From contig NZ_JNXI01000023.1 of assembly GCF_000717055.1 (NCBI RefSeq), positions 1-64,000 of the forward strand: 64,000 nt of DNA, written 5' to 3'. Positions 27,108 through 36,010 of this stretch are shown here, in pieces. A model generated the notes under the pieces. The model was not told where the DNA came from. It saw nothing but the letters and a program-made list of their open reading frames with translations, and did no database searches. Position 1 is the stretch's first letter; each line of letters starts with the position of its first letter. A program made the translations under genes and the position numbers. This DNA is from Streptomyces iakyrus (lineage in GTDB: Bacteria > Actinomycetota > Actinomycetes > Streptomycetales > Streptomycetaceae).

Positions 27108-27827
27108 TTACCCGAGCCTGGGGCGGACTCCGAGTACCGCGCTGCCGACGCGCACATGTGTCGCTCCGGCCGTCACGGCCTGTTCGAGGTCCGTACTCAT
27201 CCCTGCCGAGACCATGGTGGCAGCCGGATGACTCCGGCGCAGGTCGGTCGACAAAACCATCAGCCGCTCGAAGGCCGCCTGTTCGCGGCCCGCGTACTCC
27301 CCGGTGAGCGGCGCGACGGTCATCAGTCCGTCGAGCCGGAGTCCCGGGGCCCCGGCCACGAGATCGGCCAACTCCCCGATTCCGCCGGGTCCGGTCCCGC
27401 CCCGCTCGCCCCGGCCGCTCTCACCGGCGTCGAGTGCGACCTGGAGGAGACATCCCAGCTCGCGCCCGGCCCGGACGGCCTCCTTCGACAGAGCCGTGAC
27501 GAGCTTGGAACGGTCGACCGACTGCACGTAATCCGCGTAACCGACCACCGATCGCACCTTGTTGGTCTGGAGTTGACCCACGAAGTGCCATGTGAGGGGC
27601 AGATCCGAGCAGGCCTCGGCCTTGGGGGCCGCGTCCTGGTCGCGGTTCTCGGCGACGTGCCGCACGCCGAGTTCGGCGAGGATCCGCACATCACTCGCGG
27701 GGTAGGTCTTGGTGACCACGATGAGGGTCACCTCGTCGCGCGCCCGCCCCGCCGCGGCGCACGCGTCGGCGATGCGCCGTTCCACTTTCGCCAGATTCGC
27801 GGCGAGTTCGTCCTTACGGTCCGTCAT
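27108..27827 (-). CDS. YggS/PLPBP-family pyridoxal-phosphate homeostasis protein
   Basis: 239 residues, an alanine-racemase-like TIM-barrel domain. The PLP-binding Lys is in IVVTKTYPASDV (about residue 36), the segment GVRHVAENRDQDA matches the conserved GENR region, and WHFVGQLQTNK is the family signature. It is thought to buffer PLP and amino-acid balance, without known catalysis. It lies in the conserved sepF/yggS/pgeF/ftsZ order, six bases downstream of the pgeF stop. Confidence 0.93.
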   Translation of the reverse strand: MTDRKDELAANLAKVERRIADACAAAGRARDEVTLIVVTKTYPASDVRILAELGVRHVAENRDQDAAPKAEACSDLPLTWHFVGQLQTNKVRSVVGYADYVQSVDRSKLVTALSKEAVRAGRELGCLLQVALDAGESGRGERGGTGPGGIGELADLVAGAPGLRLDGLMTVAPLTGEYAGREQAAFERLMVLSTDLRRSHPAATMVSAGMSTDLEQAVTAGATHVRVGSAVLGVRPRLG

Positions 27828-27833
27828 GTCCTG

Positions 27834-28565
27834 TCAGTCCAGCCACACATAACCCGCGAGCCGACCGGTGGTGCGGTCGCGGCGGTACGAGAAGTGATCG
27901 CGCGACTCCAGCGTGCACACCGGCGACTGCTCCCGGTCGTGCACCCCGAGCCGCTCCAGCTGGGCGTGCACTCCGGCGCTCACGTCCACCGCCGGTGTGC
28001 CCCAACTCGTCTCGGCGTACGCCGCCGGCTCGACGGCGGACACCTCGGCGCGCATCGCCTCGGGCACTTCGTAACACCGGCCGCAGACGGTGGGCCCGGT
28101 GCGGGCGACGATCCGGGAGGGTTCGGCGCCCAGGTCCGTCATCGCGCGCAGCGCGGCCGGGACGACTCCGGCGATCATGCCGGGCCGGCCCGCGTGGGCC
28201 GCGGCGGCGACCCCGGCGACGGGATCGGCGAGCAGCACCGGCACGCAGTCGGCGGTGAGCACGGCGAGGGCGAGCCCCCGGCGCGTGGTGACGATCGCGT
28301 CGACCGACGGAATCGCGGCCGAAGATCCCCAAGGCCCGTCCACCACGGCCACGTCGGCCCCGTGCACCTGGTTCATCCAGACGACCCGGTCCGGCTCGAT
28401 GCCCAGGGACTTGGCGGCCAGGTCCCGGTTGGTGCGTACGGCGTCGGGGGCGTCGCCGACCGCTCCGCCGAGGTTGAGCTCCTCATACGGAGCGGCGCTC
28501 ACCCCGCCCCACCGGTCGGTGAAGCCGAAGTGCGCGCCGCTCGCGCTTTCGCGCTGTCCTATCAC
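27834..28565 (-). CDS. pgeF: PgeF/YfiH family (laccase-domain purine nucleoside phosphorylase / peptidoglycan editing factor)
   Basis: 243 residues. The metal-binding residues are all visible: His in NQVHGADV, Cys in TADCVPVLLAD and His in AHAGRPG, with CGRCYEVP downstream. Family members in other bacteria act on purine nucleosides or prevent misincorporation of Ser/Gly into peptidoglycan, fitting a position beside ftsZ and the mur genes. The start is GTG, ten bases after the ftsZ stop codon, so it is likely cotranscribed with ftsZ. Confidence 0.9.
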   Translation of the reverse strand: MIGQRESASGAHFGFTDRWGGVSAAPYEELNLGGAVGDAPDAVRTNRDLAAKSLGIEPDRVVWMNQVHGADVAVVDGPWGSSAAIPSVDAIVTTRRGLALAVLTADCVPVLLADPVAGVAAAAHAGRPGMIAGVVPAALRAMTDLGAEPSRIVARTGPTVCGRCYEVPEAMRAEVSAVEPAAYAETSWGTPAVDVSAGVHAQLERLGVHDREQSPVCTLESRDHFSYRRDRTTGRLAGYVWLD

Positions 28566-28575
28566 GACTGAAGGA

Positions 28576-29769
28576 TCACTTGAGGAAGTCCGGTACGTCC
28601 AGTTCCTCGGCCGCGCTGTCCGAGTAGGTCCGCGGCGCCGGCGTGACCGGCGGGGCGACCGGGATGTCCTTGACCGGCTCCGGAGCGGGCTCCGGGTCCT
28701 CCTTCGGGGTCACGCTGCCGAGTGATCCGAAGGACGGGCGGCTCTCGGTCTGCCGCGCCGGGGCCGGCTCCTCGCGCTTGGCCGAGGAGGAGCCGAGGAC
28801 GTTGTCCCGCTTGGCGGGCGGCTGGCCGCCGTCGAAGCCGGCCGCGATCACGGTGACCCGGACCTCGTCGCCGAGAGCGTCGTCGATCACCGCGCCGAAG
28901 ATGATGTTGGCCTCGGGGTGGGCGGCCTCGCTCACCAGCTGGGCGGCCTCGTTGATCTCGAACAGACCGAGGTCGGAGCCACCGGAGATGGAGAGCAGGA
29001 CACCGCGGGCGCCGTCGATGGACGCCTCCAGCAGCGGCGAGGAGATCGCCATCTCGGCTGCGGCCACCGCGCGGTCGTCGCCGCGGGCCGAGCCGATGCC
29101 CATCAGGGCCGAGCCGGCCTCGGACATGACCGACTTGACGTCGGCGAAGTCGAGGTTGATGAGGCCCGGGGTGGTGATGAGGTCGGTGATGCCCTGGACA
29201 CCGGAGAGCAGGACCTGGTCGGCCGACTTGAAGGCGTCCAGCACCGAGACCTGGCGGTCCGAGATGGACAGCAGCCGGTCGTTCGGGATGACGATGAGGG
29301 TGTCGACCTCTTCGCGGAGTTCGGCGATGCCGTCCTCGGCCTGGTTCGCGCGGCGCCGTCCCTCGAAGGTGAACGGGCGCGTGACCACGCCGATGGTGAG
29401 GGCACCGAGCGAGCGGGCGATGTTGGCCACGACGGGCGCGCCGCCGGTGCCGGTGCCGCCGCCTTCACCGGCTGTCACGAAGACCATGTCGGCCCCCTTG
29501 AGGACCTCCTCGATCTCCTCGCGGTGGTCCTCGGCGGCCTTGCGGCCGACGGCCGGGTTGGCTCCGGCGCCGAGTCCGCGGGTGAGTTCGCGGCCGACGT
29601 CCAGCTTGACGTCGGCGTCGCTCATCAACAGAGCTTGCGCGTCGGTGTTGATGGCGATGAACTCGACGCCCTTGAGACCGACCTCGATCATCCGGTTGAT
29701 GGCATTGACACCACCGCCGCCGACACCGATGACTTTGATGACTGCGAGGTAGTTCTGCGGTGCTGCCAC
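28576..29769 (-). CDS. ftsZ: Cell division protein FtsZ (tubulin homologue)
   Basis: 397 residues. The N-terminal GTPase domain has [12 protein letters not shown] and the tubulin signature [10 protein letters not shown] at residues 101-110. The T7 synergy loop is [11 protein letters not shown] Pro/Glu-rich linker (about 320-385) leads to the C-terminal peptide DVPDFLK, which contacts SepF and other partners. It polymerises with GTP into the Z-ring; in streptomycetes it is needed for vegetative cross-walls and for sporulation septation. Its upstream region (29770-30057) is long and promoter-rich, unlike the tightly packed genes before it. Confidence 0.98.
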   Translation of the reverse strand: MAAPQNYLAVIKVIGVGGGGVNAINRMIEVGLKGVEFIAINTDAQALLMSDADVKLDVGRELTRGLGAGANPAVGRKAAEDHREEIEEVLKGADMVFVTAGEGGGTGTGGAPVVANIARSLGALTIGVVTRPFTFEGRRRANQAEDGIAELREEVDTLIVIPNDRLLSISDRQVSVLDAFKSADQVLLSGVQGITDLITTPGLINLDFADVKSVMSEAGSALMGIGSARGDDRAVAAAEMAISSPLLEASIDGARGVLLSISGGSDLGLFEINEAAQLVSEAAHPEANIIFGAVIDDALGDEVRVTVIAAGFDGGQPPAKRDNVLGSSSAKREEPAPARQTESRPSFGSLGSVTPKEDPEPAPEPVKDIPVAPPVTPAPRTYSDSAAEELDVPDFLK

Positions 29770-29876
29770 GTCGAAGGCCTCTCGCCTCGAGTTACGTGTC
29801 GACGGATCAGCGTGACGCCCTGCGCCCCGCGACCCGACGACTGATGCCGAATGGGACGGTCCGTATCGCCGACCCG

Positions 29877-29901
29877 AACCCTAACCCTGAAGTTTAGGGT
29901 T
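29877..29901. repeat. Inverted repeat in the ftsZ upstream region
   Basis: AACCCTAA and TTAGGGTT are separated by nine bases. AACCCT also occurs a second time within the loop, so two alternative pairings exist. It lies about 110-130 bases upstream of ftsZ, between the predicted p2 promoter and the gene, so it is present in the p2 leader RNA. Confidence 0.6.
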
Positions 29902-29907
29902 ACCAGT

Positions 29908-29941
29908 GTGTCTGTTCCTTGGAGTCTTCTGAACAGGACAC
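29908..29941 (-). promoter_or_regulatory. Two GACAC pentamers (WhiA-type sites) upstream of ftsZ
   Basis: GACAC is at 29937-29941 on the plus strand and at 29908-29912 on the minus strand, in inverted orientation with 24 bases between. The first overlaps the -10 of the predicted p2 promoter. GACAC is the core recognised by the sporulation regulator WhiA, for which ftsZ is an established target in streptomycetes. Binding here is inferred from sequence. Confidence 0.5.
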
Positions 29942-29967
29942 TAAGTCGACAAGTGGCGCACGTTCAA
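29938..29967 (-). promoter_or_regulatory. Predicted ftsZ promoter (p2-like)
   Basis: On the minus strand TTGAAC (29962-29967) is followed after 18 bases by TAGTGT (29938-29943). The start of transcription would be about 160 bases before the ftsZ ATG, close to the position reported for the developmentally induced ftsZ p2 in other streptomycetes. Confidence 0.55.
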
Positions 29968-30057
29968 CGAACACGCCGAACCTCCCGTTTTTCTTTTCAC
30001 CCTATGTGATCAGCCGTAGCACTGCCCAACCAGGGTGCTGGCCTGCGCTGATGTGCG

Positions 30058-30852
30058 TCAACTCCCGGCTGACGCCGGGGCGGTGGGCACACTTACGTCG
30101 AAGTACCCCGCATCGGGCGTTGCTTTCATCAGGGCGGTGAGGGTACGGGCCTTCGCGGCACCCTTCTCGCTGCTCCCCCAGACGACCGTGCGGCCGTCCC
30201 TCAACTCCAGCGAGATGTCGTCGTAGGAACGGACCTTGACGGTCCGTGTCTCGCGCGCGACGGCGGCCGGAACCGCGCGTGCGACACCGACCGCCTCGCG
30301 CACCAGCCGGGACTCCCCGAAGCGGCGCAGGCCGGCGGCGGCGGAGCCGGTCCGGGAGAGCGTCAATTCCAGTGCCGGGACGCCTTTCGGGGCTTCAGAA
30401 ACCGTGGCGAAGCGGACACCTTCATCGTCCACTTCGACGAACTTTTCGCCCTTGTGGACAATCAGAACCGGAGTCCGCTCCACCACTTTCAGGTCGATTC
30501 CATGGGGCCAGGAACGGACCACGTCAACCGCGTCAATTCGGGGCAATTTCCGGCGCAATCGTGTCTCGATCGCACTGGTGTCGACGGAAATCAGCGGCTT
30601 CCCGAGCGGAACCTCAGCGGCGGACTCGACCTGATCGGGCGTCAGAACCCGGGTGCCGGACACAGAGACGTGCTCGGCTCGCAGCCAGTCGGAGCCGTAG
30701 AAGAGCCAGACCGTCGGGATGCCGAGGAAGACCAGGGCGAGGCCCAGGAGGACGAGCGCGCGGAGCCTGGCCCGCCTCGACCGCAGGCGGGGCGGCGGGC
30801 CGGACGACTTCTGCTGGCGTTCACCGCGTTCGGCGGTGGTCGATCCGGCCAC
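30058..30852 (-). CDS. ftsQ: Cell division protein FtsQ (DivIB-like)
   Basis: 264 residues. A basic cytoplasmic head (1-35) precedes one membrane helix (about 33-53). The extracytoplasmic part has a POTRA domain (about 58-128: VSVSGTRVLTPDQVE) and then the beta domain. It joins FtsL and FtsB/DivIC at the septum to recruit FtsW/FtsI. I chose the GTG at 30852, because the frame upstream merely continues through the murG coding region. Nothing resembling a start-associated site precedes it apart from AGGGGAG very close to the codon. Confidence 0.92.
   Translation of the reverse strand: MAGSTTAERGERQQKSSGPPPRLRSRRARLRALVLLGLALVFLGIPTVWLFYGSDWLRAEHVSVSGTRVLTPDQVESAAEVPLGKPLISVDTSAIETRLRRKLPRIDAVDVVRSWPHGIDLKVVERTPVLIVHKGEKFVEVDDEGVRFATVSEAPKGVPALELTLSRTGSAAAGLRRFGESRLVREAVGVARAVPAAVARETRTVKVRSYDDISLELRDGRTVVWGSSEKGAAKARTLTALMKATPDAGYFDVSVPTAPASAGS
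30453..30461 (-). promoter_or_regulatory. DnaA-box 9-mer (TTGTCCACA) inside ftsQ
   Basis: An exact match to the streptomycete DnaA-box consensus on the minus strand, in coding sequence. A single site of this length is expected roughly by chance in a window this size, so function is uncertain. Confidence 0.3.
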
Positions 30853-30878
30853 GCTCCCCTGCCTTCCGTCATACAGTC

Positions 30879-31976
30879 CTATCGGTGTGCACGACTGGCG
30901 GCGATCGCCTCGTACACCATGCCGACGAGCAGCTCGTCGGCGTCCCGGCGGCCGAACTCGGCGGCGGCGCGGGACATCTGGTACAGCCGGTGCGGGTCGG
31001 CGAGCACAGGCAGGACGTGTCGCTGGACCCACTCGGGGGTCAGCTCCGCGTCGTCGACCAGCAGTCCGCCGCCGGCCTTGACCACCGGCTGGGCGTTGAG
31101 CCGCTGTTCGCCGTTGCCGATGGGCAGCGGGACGTAGGCGGCCGGGAGCCCGACGGCGGAGAGTTCGGCCACGGTCATCGCGCCCGCGCGGCAGAGCATC
31201 ATGTCGGCCGCGGCGTACGCGAGGTCCATCCGGTCCAGGTAACTTACCGGGATGTAGGGGGGCATTCCCGGCATCTGGTGGACCTGCGGCAGTTCGTTCT
31301 TCGGGCCGACCGCGTGCAGGATCTGGATCCCGGCCTGCTGGAGCCAGGGCGCGACCTGCTGGACGACCTCGTTCAGACGGCGGGCGCCCTGGGAGCCGCC
31401 GGTGACCAGCAGGGTGGGCAGGTTCGGGTCGAGGCCGAACGCGGCCCGGGCCTCGGGGCGTACGGCGGCCCGGTCGAGCGTGGCGATGGAGCGGCGCAGC
31501 GGGATGCCGATGTAGCGGGCGCCCCGCAGCTTGCTGTCGGGCGTGGAGACGGCGACCTGGCTGGCGTACCGCGAGCCGATCTTGTTGGCCAGGCCCGGGC
31601 GGGCGTTGGCCTCGTGGATCACGATCGGCACGCCCAGGCGCTTGGCCGCGAGGTAGCCGGGCAGGGCGACGTAGCCGCCGAAGCCGACCACGGCGTCCGC
31701 CCTGGTGCGCTCCAGGATCTGCTCGGTCGCCTTGATGGTGCCGCGCAGCCGGCCCGGGACGGTGATCAGTTCGGGGGTGGGCTTGCGCGGCAGCGGCACG
31801 GCGGGGATCAGCGCGAGTTCGTACCCGCGCTCGGGTACGAGACGGGTCTCGAGGCCGCGCTCCGTGCCCAGGGCCGTGATGCCCACGCTCGGGTCCTGCC
31901 TGCGCAGGGCGTCCGCGAGGGCGAGCGCGGGCTCGATGTGGCCCGCGGTTCCTCCGCCGGCGAGTACGACATGCAC
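30879..31976 (-). CDS. murG: UDP-GlcNAc:undecaprenyl-PP-MurNAc-pentapeptide GlcNAc transferase
   Basis: 365 residues, GT28/GT-B fold. The N-terminal Gly-rich loop [15 protein letters not shown] is at residues 7-21, and a second Gly-rich motif is in GGYVALPG. The C-terminal domain carries [11 protein letters not shown] and the nucleotide-sugar site [11 protein letters not shown]. It converts lipid I to lipid II at the inner face of the membrane. The GTG start is six bases after the ftsW stop; ftsQ follows after 26 bases. Confidence 0.96.
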   Translation of the reverse strand: MHVVLAGGGTAGHIEPALALADALRRQDPSVGITALGTERGLETRLVPERGYELALIPAVPLPRKPTPELITVPGRLRGTIKATEQILERTRADAVVGFGGYVALPGYLAAKRLGVPIVIHEANARPGLANKIGSRYASQVAVSTPDSKLRGARYIGIPLRRSIATLDRAAVRPEARAAFGLDPNLPTLLVTGGSQGARRLNEVVQQVAPWLQQAGIQILHAVGPKNELPQVHQMPGMPPYIPVSYLDRMDLAYAAADMMLCRAGAMTVAELSAVGLPAAYVPLPIGNGEQRLNAQPVVKAGGGLLVDDAELTPEWVQRHVLPVLADPHRLYQMSRAAAEFGRRDADELLVGMVYEAIAASRAHR

Positions 31977-31982
31977 CGAAAT

Positions 31983-33347
31983 TCACCGCTCTCCGGACGA
32001 GCGCGCCGCCGAGGCGCGCCGTCGCATCGTGTTCCATCTCCGGGGACTCCGACCGGAACCGGTGCCCCCCGCCCCCCGCTTTCTACCAAAGCGGGGTTGC
32101 CGCATCGCAAGCGCCATCCGCGCAGCGGGGTCCTGACGCGCGAAGGCGATCAGCAACCCGATGGCGAACATGGTCGGCAGCAGGGCGGATCCTCCGTAGG
32201 AGAACAGCGGGAGAGGGACGCCGGCGATCGGCAGCAGACCGAGCACCGCACCGATGTTGATCACGGCCTGCGCCGTGATCCAGGTGGTCACGCCTCCCGC
32301 GGCATACCTCACGAAGGGGTCCTCCGTGCGTCCGGCCACGCGGATACCCGCATAGCCTAGAGCCGCGAAGAGGGCGAGTACCGACAGCGTCCCCGCCAGG
32401 CCCAGTTCCTCACCGGTGACGGCGAAGATGAAGTCGGTGTGGGCTTCGGGGAGTTGGCCCCATTTCTCCACACTCGCACCCAGCCCGGAACCGAAGATTC
32501 CGCCCGAGGCGAGGGCATAGATCCCGTGTACGGCCTGCCAGCAGTCGACGGGTCCCGACTGCGGCTCGGTGGCGCCCAGGCACTGCAGGCGGGCCATCCG
32601 GTTGGGGCTGGTCTTGATGAGGATCAGGCCGAGGACGGCGGCGATCGACAGCACCCCGGCGAACAGCCGCGTGGGGGCGCCGGCCAGCCAGAGCAGGCCG
32701 AACAGGATGGCCGTGAGGATGATCGCGGTGCCCATGTCGCCGCCGATCATGATCAGGCCGAGCAGCATGAACGCGGCCGGGACCAGCGGCACGAGCATGT
32801 GCTTCCACTGGGTCAGCAGCTTCCTGTCCTGCTTGCGGGCGAGCAGGTCGGCGCCCCACAGCACGAGGGCGAGCTTGCCGAACTCGCTGGGCTGGATCTG
32901 GAAGGAGCCGCCGAGGGAGATCCAGTTCTGGTTGCCGTTGACCGACACCCCTATCCCCGGGATCTGCACCAGGACCATGAGGAAGACGGCGCCCGCGAGG
33001 ATCGGGTAGGCGAGGGCCCGGTGCAGTCTCACCGGCATCCGCGAGGCCGCGAGCAGCAGACCGGTGCCGATCCCCGCCGCGAGCAACTGCTTGCGGAAGA
33101 AGTACGAACCGGGCAGCGACATCTGCAGCGCGGTGATCTGGGAGGCCGAGTAGACCATCACCAGGCCCAGCACGGTGATCAGCAGACTGCCGCCCAGGAT
33201 CAGGTAGTAGGCGGTCAGCGGCCGGTCCCAGCCCCTGCGTGCGCGGATGTAGAGGCTCAGGACGCGGTTCTCCCGCGCGAGCCGGGGCGCGGCGGGTCGC
33301 TTGGGGGCGCGCGGGATCGGAGGCCGTCCGGTGCGGCTGGTGGGCAT
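31983..33347 (-). CDS. ftsW: Septal peptidoglycan glycosyltransferase FtsW (SEDS family)
   Basis: 454 residues with about ten membrane segments between ~45 and ~420. SEDS motifs include the catalytic Asp region GGDMGTA, the loop GASVEKWGQLPEAHTDFIFAV and the C-terminal GVPLPLFSYGGSAL. A basic tail of ~45 residues remains in the cytoplasm. It polymerises lipid II in complex with FtsI. It lies between murD and murG. Its start is separated from the murD stop by 135 bases, the largest gap in the mur part of the cluster. Confidence 0.96.
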   Translation of the reverse strand: MPTSRTGRPPIPRAPKRPAAPRLARENRVLSLYIRARRGWDRPLTAYYLILGGSLLITVLGLVMVYSASQITALQMSLPGSYFFRKQLLAAGIGTGLLLAASRMPVRLHRALAYPILAGAVFLMVLVQIPGIGVSVNGNQNWISLGGSFQIQPSEFGKLALVLWGADLLARKQDRKLLTQWKHMLVPLVPAAFMLLGLIMIGGDMGTAIILTAILFGLLWLAGAPTRLFAGVLSIAAVLGLILIKTSPNRMARLQCLGATEPQSGPVDCWQAVHGIYALASGGIFGSGLGASVEKWGQLPEAHTDFIFAVTGEELGLAGTLSVLALFAALGYAGIRVAGRTEDPFVRYAAGGVTTWITAQAVINIGAVLGLLPIAGVPLPLFSYGGSALLPTMFAIGLLIAFARQDPAARMALAMRQPRFGRKRGAGGTGSGRSPRRWNTMRRRASAARSSGER

Positions 33348-33482
33348 AGCGGCTCACCCTGCCATGCCGGAGGGGAGCATCGCTCGTTGCACGCCCCCTG
33401 GCCGCTCGGGCACCAGCCACATCCGTGTCACGCGTCCCTCCCAGGTACGCCCGGCACCGCCGCCGGGCGAGGCGGACCCGGG

Positions 33483-34934
33483 TCAGCCGTCGGCGGAGCC
33501 GAGCTCACGGACGGCGTCCGCGAAAGCGTCCCCGCGCTTGTTGTAGTTGGCGAACATGTCCATGGAGGCACAGGCCGGAGCCAGCAGCACCGTGTCGCCC
33601 GCGTGAGCGAGTTTTTGCGCCTCCCGGACCGCCGCGCGCATCGCCCCAGTGTCGGTCCGGTCGAGGTCGACGACGGGTACCTCCGGGGCGTGTCGCGCCA
33701 GGGCTTCCCGGATGAGCGCGCGGTCCGCGCCGATCAGCACGGCGCCCCGCAGCCGCTTCGCCGACTTGGCGACCAGTTCGTCGAAGGTCGCGCCCTTCGC
33801 GAGCCCGCCCGCGATCCACACGATCGGCTCGTAGGCCGCCAACGAGGCTTCCGCGGCATGCGTGTTGGTGGCCTTGGAGTCGTCGACGTAGGCGACCCCG
33901 TCCACATCCGCCACGTGCGCGATGCGGTGGGCGTCCGGGGTGAAGGCCCGCAGGCCGTCCCGTACGGCCTTGGCGGGCACGCCGTAGGCGCGGGCGAGGG
34001 CCGCCGCCGCGAGGGCGTTGGCGATGTTGTGCGGGGCCGGCGGGTTCACGTCGGCGACCTCGGCGAGCTCCTGGGCGTTCTTCTGCCGGTTCTCGACGAA
34101 GGCGCGGTCGACCAGGATGCCCTCCACGACGCCGAGTTGGGACGGCGCCGGAGTGCCGAGGGTGAAGCCGACGGCCCGGCAGCCCTCCTCGACGTCGGCC
34201 GCGCGGACCAGGTCCTCGGTGGACGGCTTGTCGGTGGCGTCCGCGTTGTAGACGCAGGCGACGCGATTGCCCTCGTAGATACGGCCCTTGTCGGCGGCGT
34301 ACGCCTCCATGGAGCCGTGCCAGTCGAGGTGGTCGGGGGCGAGGTTCAGCACGGCCGCCGAGTGGGCGCGCAGGGAGGGCGCCCAGTGCAGCTGGTAGCT
34401 GGAGAGTTCCACGGCGAGGACGTCGTACTGCTCCTCGCCGAGCACCGCGTCCAGCAGCGAGACACCGATGTTGCCGACGGCGGCCGTGCGCAGGCCCGCC
34501 GCCTTCAGGATCGACGCCAGCATCTGGACGGTGGTGGTCTTGCCGTTGGTGCCGGTCACGGCGAGCCAGTCGGCGGCGTCGGGGCCGCGCAGGCGCCAGG
34601 CCAGTTCGACGTCGCCCCAGACGGGCACGCCCGCCTGTTCCGCCGCCGTGAACAGCGGCTTGTCCGGCTTCCAGCCGGGCGCGGTGACGATCAGCTCGGT
34701 GCCCTCCGGCAGAGTGCCGCCGTCGCCGAGGCGCACGGTGACGCCGAGCGCCTCCAGGTCGGCCGCCTGTGCCCGGGCGCGCTCGTCGGCGCCGTCGTTG
34801 ACGACCGTGACGGTCGCGCCGAGGCCGTGCAGCACCTTGGCCGCCGGGACGCCGGAGACGCCGAGCCCGGCGACGGTGACGTGCTTGCCCTGGAAGTCGA
34901 AGGGCTCCGAGGAGATCACTTGTCCGCTACCCAT
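33483..34934 (-). CDS. murD: UDP-N-acetylmuramoyl-L-alanine:D-glutamate ligase
   Basis: About 483 residues. The N-terminal Rossmann domain (VTVAGLGVSGVPAAKVL) is followed by the ATP-binding motif VTGTNGKTTT and the Mur ligase C-terminal domain with YVDDSKATNTHAA. It adds D-Glu to UDP-MurNAc-L-Ala in the cytoplasm. Two starts are possible: the ATG at 34934, which overlaps mraY by 19 bases, or the GTG at 34919, whose GTGA overlaps the mraY stop exactly as in other pairs of this operon. The second would give 478 residues. Confidence 0.95.
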   Translation of the reverse strand: MGSGQVISSEPFDFQGKHVTVAGLGVSGVPAAKVLHGLGATVTVVNDGADERARAQAADLEALGVTVRLGDGGTLPEGTELIVTAPGWKPDKPLFTAAEQAGVPVWGDVELAWRLRGPDAADWLAVTGTNGKTTTVQMLASILKAAGLRTAAVGNIGVSLLDAVLGEEQYDVLAVELSSYQLHWAPSLRAHSAAVLNLAPDHLDWHGSMEAYAADKGRIYEGNRVACVYNADATDKPSTEDLVRAADVEEGCRAVGFTLGTPAPSQLGVVEGILVDRAFVENRQKNAQELAEVADVNPPAPHNIANALAAAALARAYGVPAKAVRDGLRAFTPDAHRIAHVADVDGVAYVDDSKATNTHAAEASLAAYEPIVWIAGGLAKGATFDELVAKSAKRLRGAVLIGADRALIREALARHAPEVPVVDLDRTDTGAMRAAVREAQKLAHAGDTVLLAPACASMDMFANYNKRGDAFADAVRELGSADG

Positions 34935-36010
34935 CCCGCGTAGAAGAGACCCAGTCCGACTACCACGCAAATGCCCTGGATGATCCAGAAGCGAACCACC
35001 ACGAGCACTTCGGACCAGCCTTTGAGTTCGAAGTGATGCTGGAGTGGCGCCATCCGGAAGACGCGCTTTCCGGTGAGGCGGAAGGAGCCGACCTGGATCA
35101 CCACGGACATCGTGATGAGGACGAACAGGCCGCCGAGGATGGCGAGCAGCAGCTCGGTGCGGGAGCAGATCGCGAGGCCGGCGAGCACACCGCCGAGGGC
35201 GAGCGAACCGGTGTCACCCATGAAGATCTTGGCGGGCGAGGTGTTCCACCACAGGAAGCCCAGGCAGGCGCCCATCAGGGCGGAGGAGACGACCGCGAGG
35301 TCGAGCGGGTCGCGCACCTCGTAACAGGCCGTCGGGTTCGTCAGGGTCTCCGCGTTCACGCAGGACTCCTGGAACTGCCAGACGCCGATGAAGGTGTAGG
35401 CACTGAACACCAGCACGGACGCGCCGGTGGCGAGGCCGTCCAGACCGTCCGTCAGGTTCACGCCGTTCGACATCGCGAGGATCATGAACAGCGCCCAGAC
35501 GACGAACAGCACCGGCCCGATGGACCAGCCGAAGTCATGGACGAAGGAGAGCTTGGTGGACGCCGGGGTCTGGCCCTGGGCGTCCGCGAACTGCAGCGAC
35601 AGCACCGCGAAAGCGATGCCGACGATCAGCTGGCCGGCCATCTTCGCCTTGGCGCGCAGGCCGAGCGAACGCCGCTTGACGATCTTGATGTAGTCGTCGA
35701 GGAAGCCGACCAGGCCCATGCCGACCATCAGGCCCAGCACCAGCAGGCCCGAGAAGGTCGGCGCCGCGTCGACGTCCGGGTCAAGATAGCCCGTGATCAC
35801 CTTGGCCAGGAAGTACGCCGCGACCGTCGCGAAGATGAAGGCGATACCGCCCATGGTGGGCGTACCGCGCTTGCTGGCGTGCTCGCGCGGGCCGTCGTCG
35901 CGGATGTACTGGCCGTAGCCCTTGCGCGCGAGCAGCTTGATCAGCAGCGGGGTGCCGACCAGCGTGAGAAAGAGACCAATGACTCCTGCGAACAGGATCT
36001 GCTTCATCAT
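34916..36010 (-). CDS. mraY: Phospho-N-acetylmuramoyl-pentapeptide transferase
   Basis: 364 residues with about ten membrane helices. Family motifs include GTPTMGGI near residue 49, LDDYIK with the adjacent catalytic aspartates, NLTDGLDGLA and FMGDTGSLALG, and the C-terminal HHFE in PLQHHFELKGWSE. It transfers phospho-MurNAc-pentapeptide to undecaprenyl phosphate, giving lipid I. ATG at 36010 overlaps the murF stop by four bases (ATGA), and a second ATG follows immediately. Confidence 0.97.
   Translation of the reverse strand: MMKQILFAGVIGLFLTLVGTPLLIKLLARKGYGQYIRDDGPREHASKRGTPTMGGIAFIFATVAAYFLAKVITGYLDPDVDAAPTFSGLLVLGLMVGMGLVGFLDDYIKIVKRRSLGLRAKAKMAGQLIVGIAFAVLSLQFADAQGQTPASTKLSFVHDFGWSIGPVLFVVWALFMILAMSNGVNLTDGLDGLATGASVLVFSAYTFIGVWQFQESCVNAETLTNPTACYEVRDPLDLAVVSSALMGACLGFLWWNTSPAKIFMGDTGSLALGGVLAGLAICSRTELLLAILGGLFVLITMSVVIQVGSFRLTGKRVFRMAPLQHHFELKGWSEVLVVVRFWIIQGICVVVGLGLFYAGWVADK

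Noticed and set aside
32439..34943. A long plus-strand open frame across ftsW and murD
   Set aside because: Shadow of genuine minus-strand genes; no ribosome-binding site, domains or plausible codon-position pattern.
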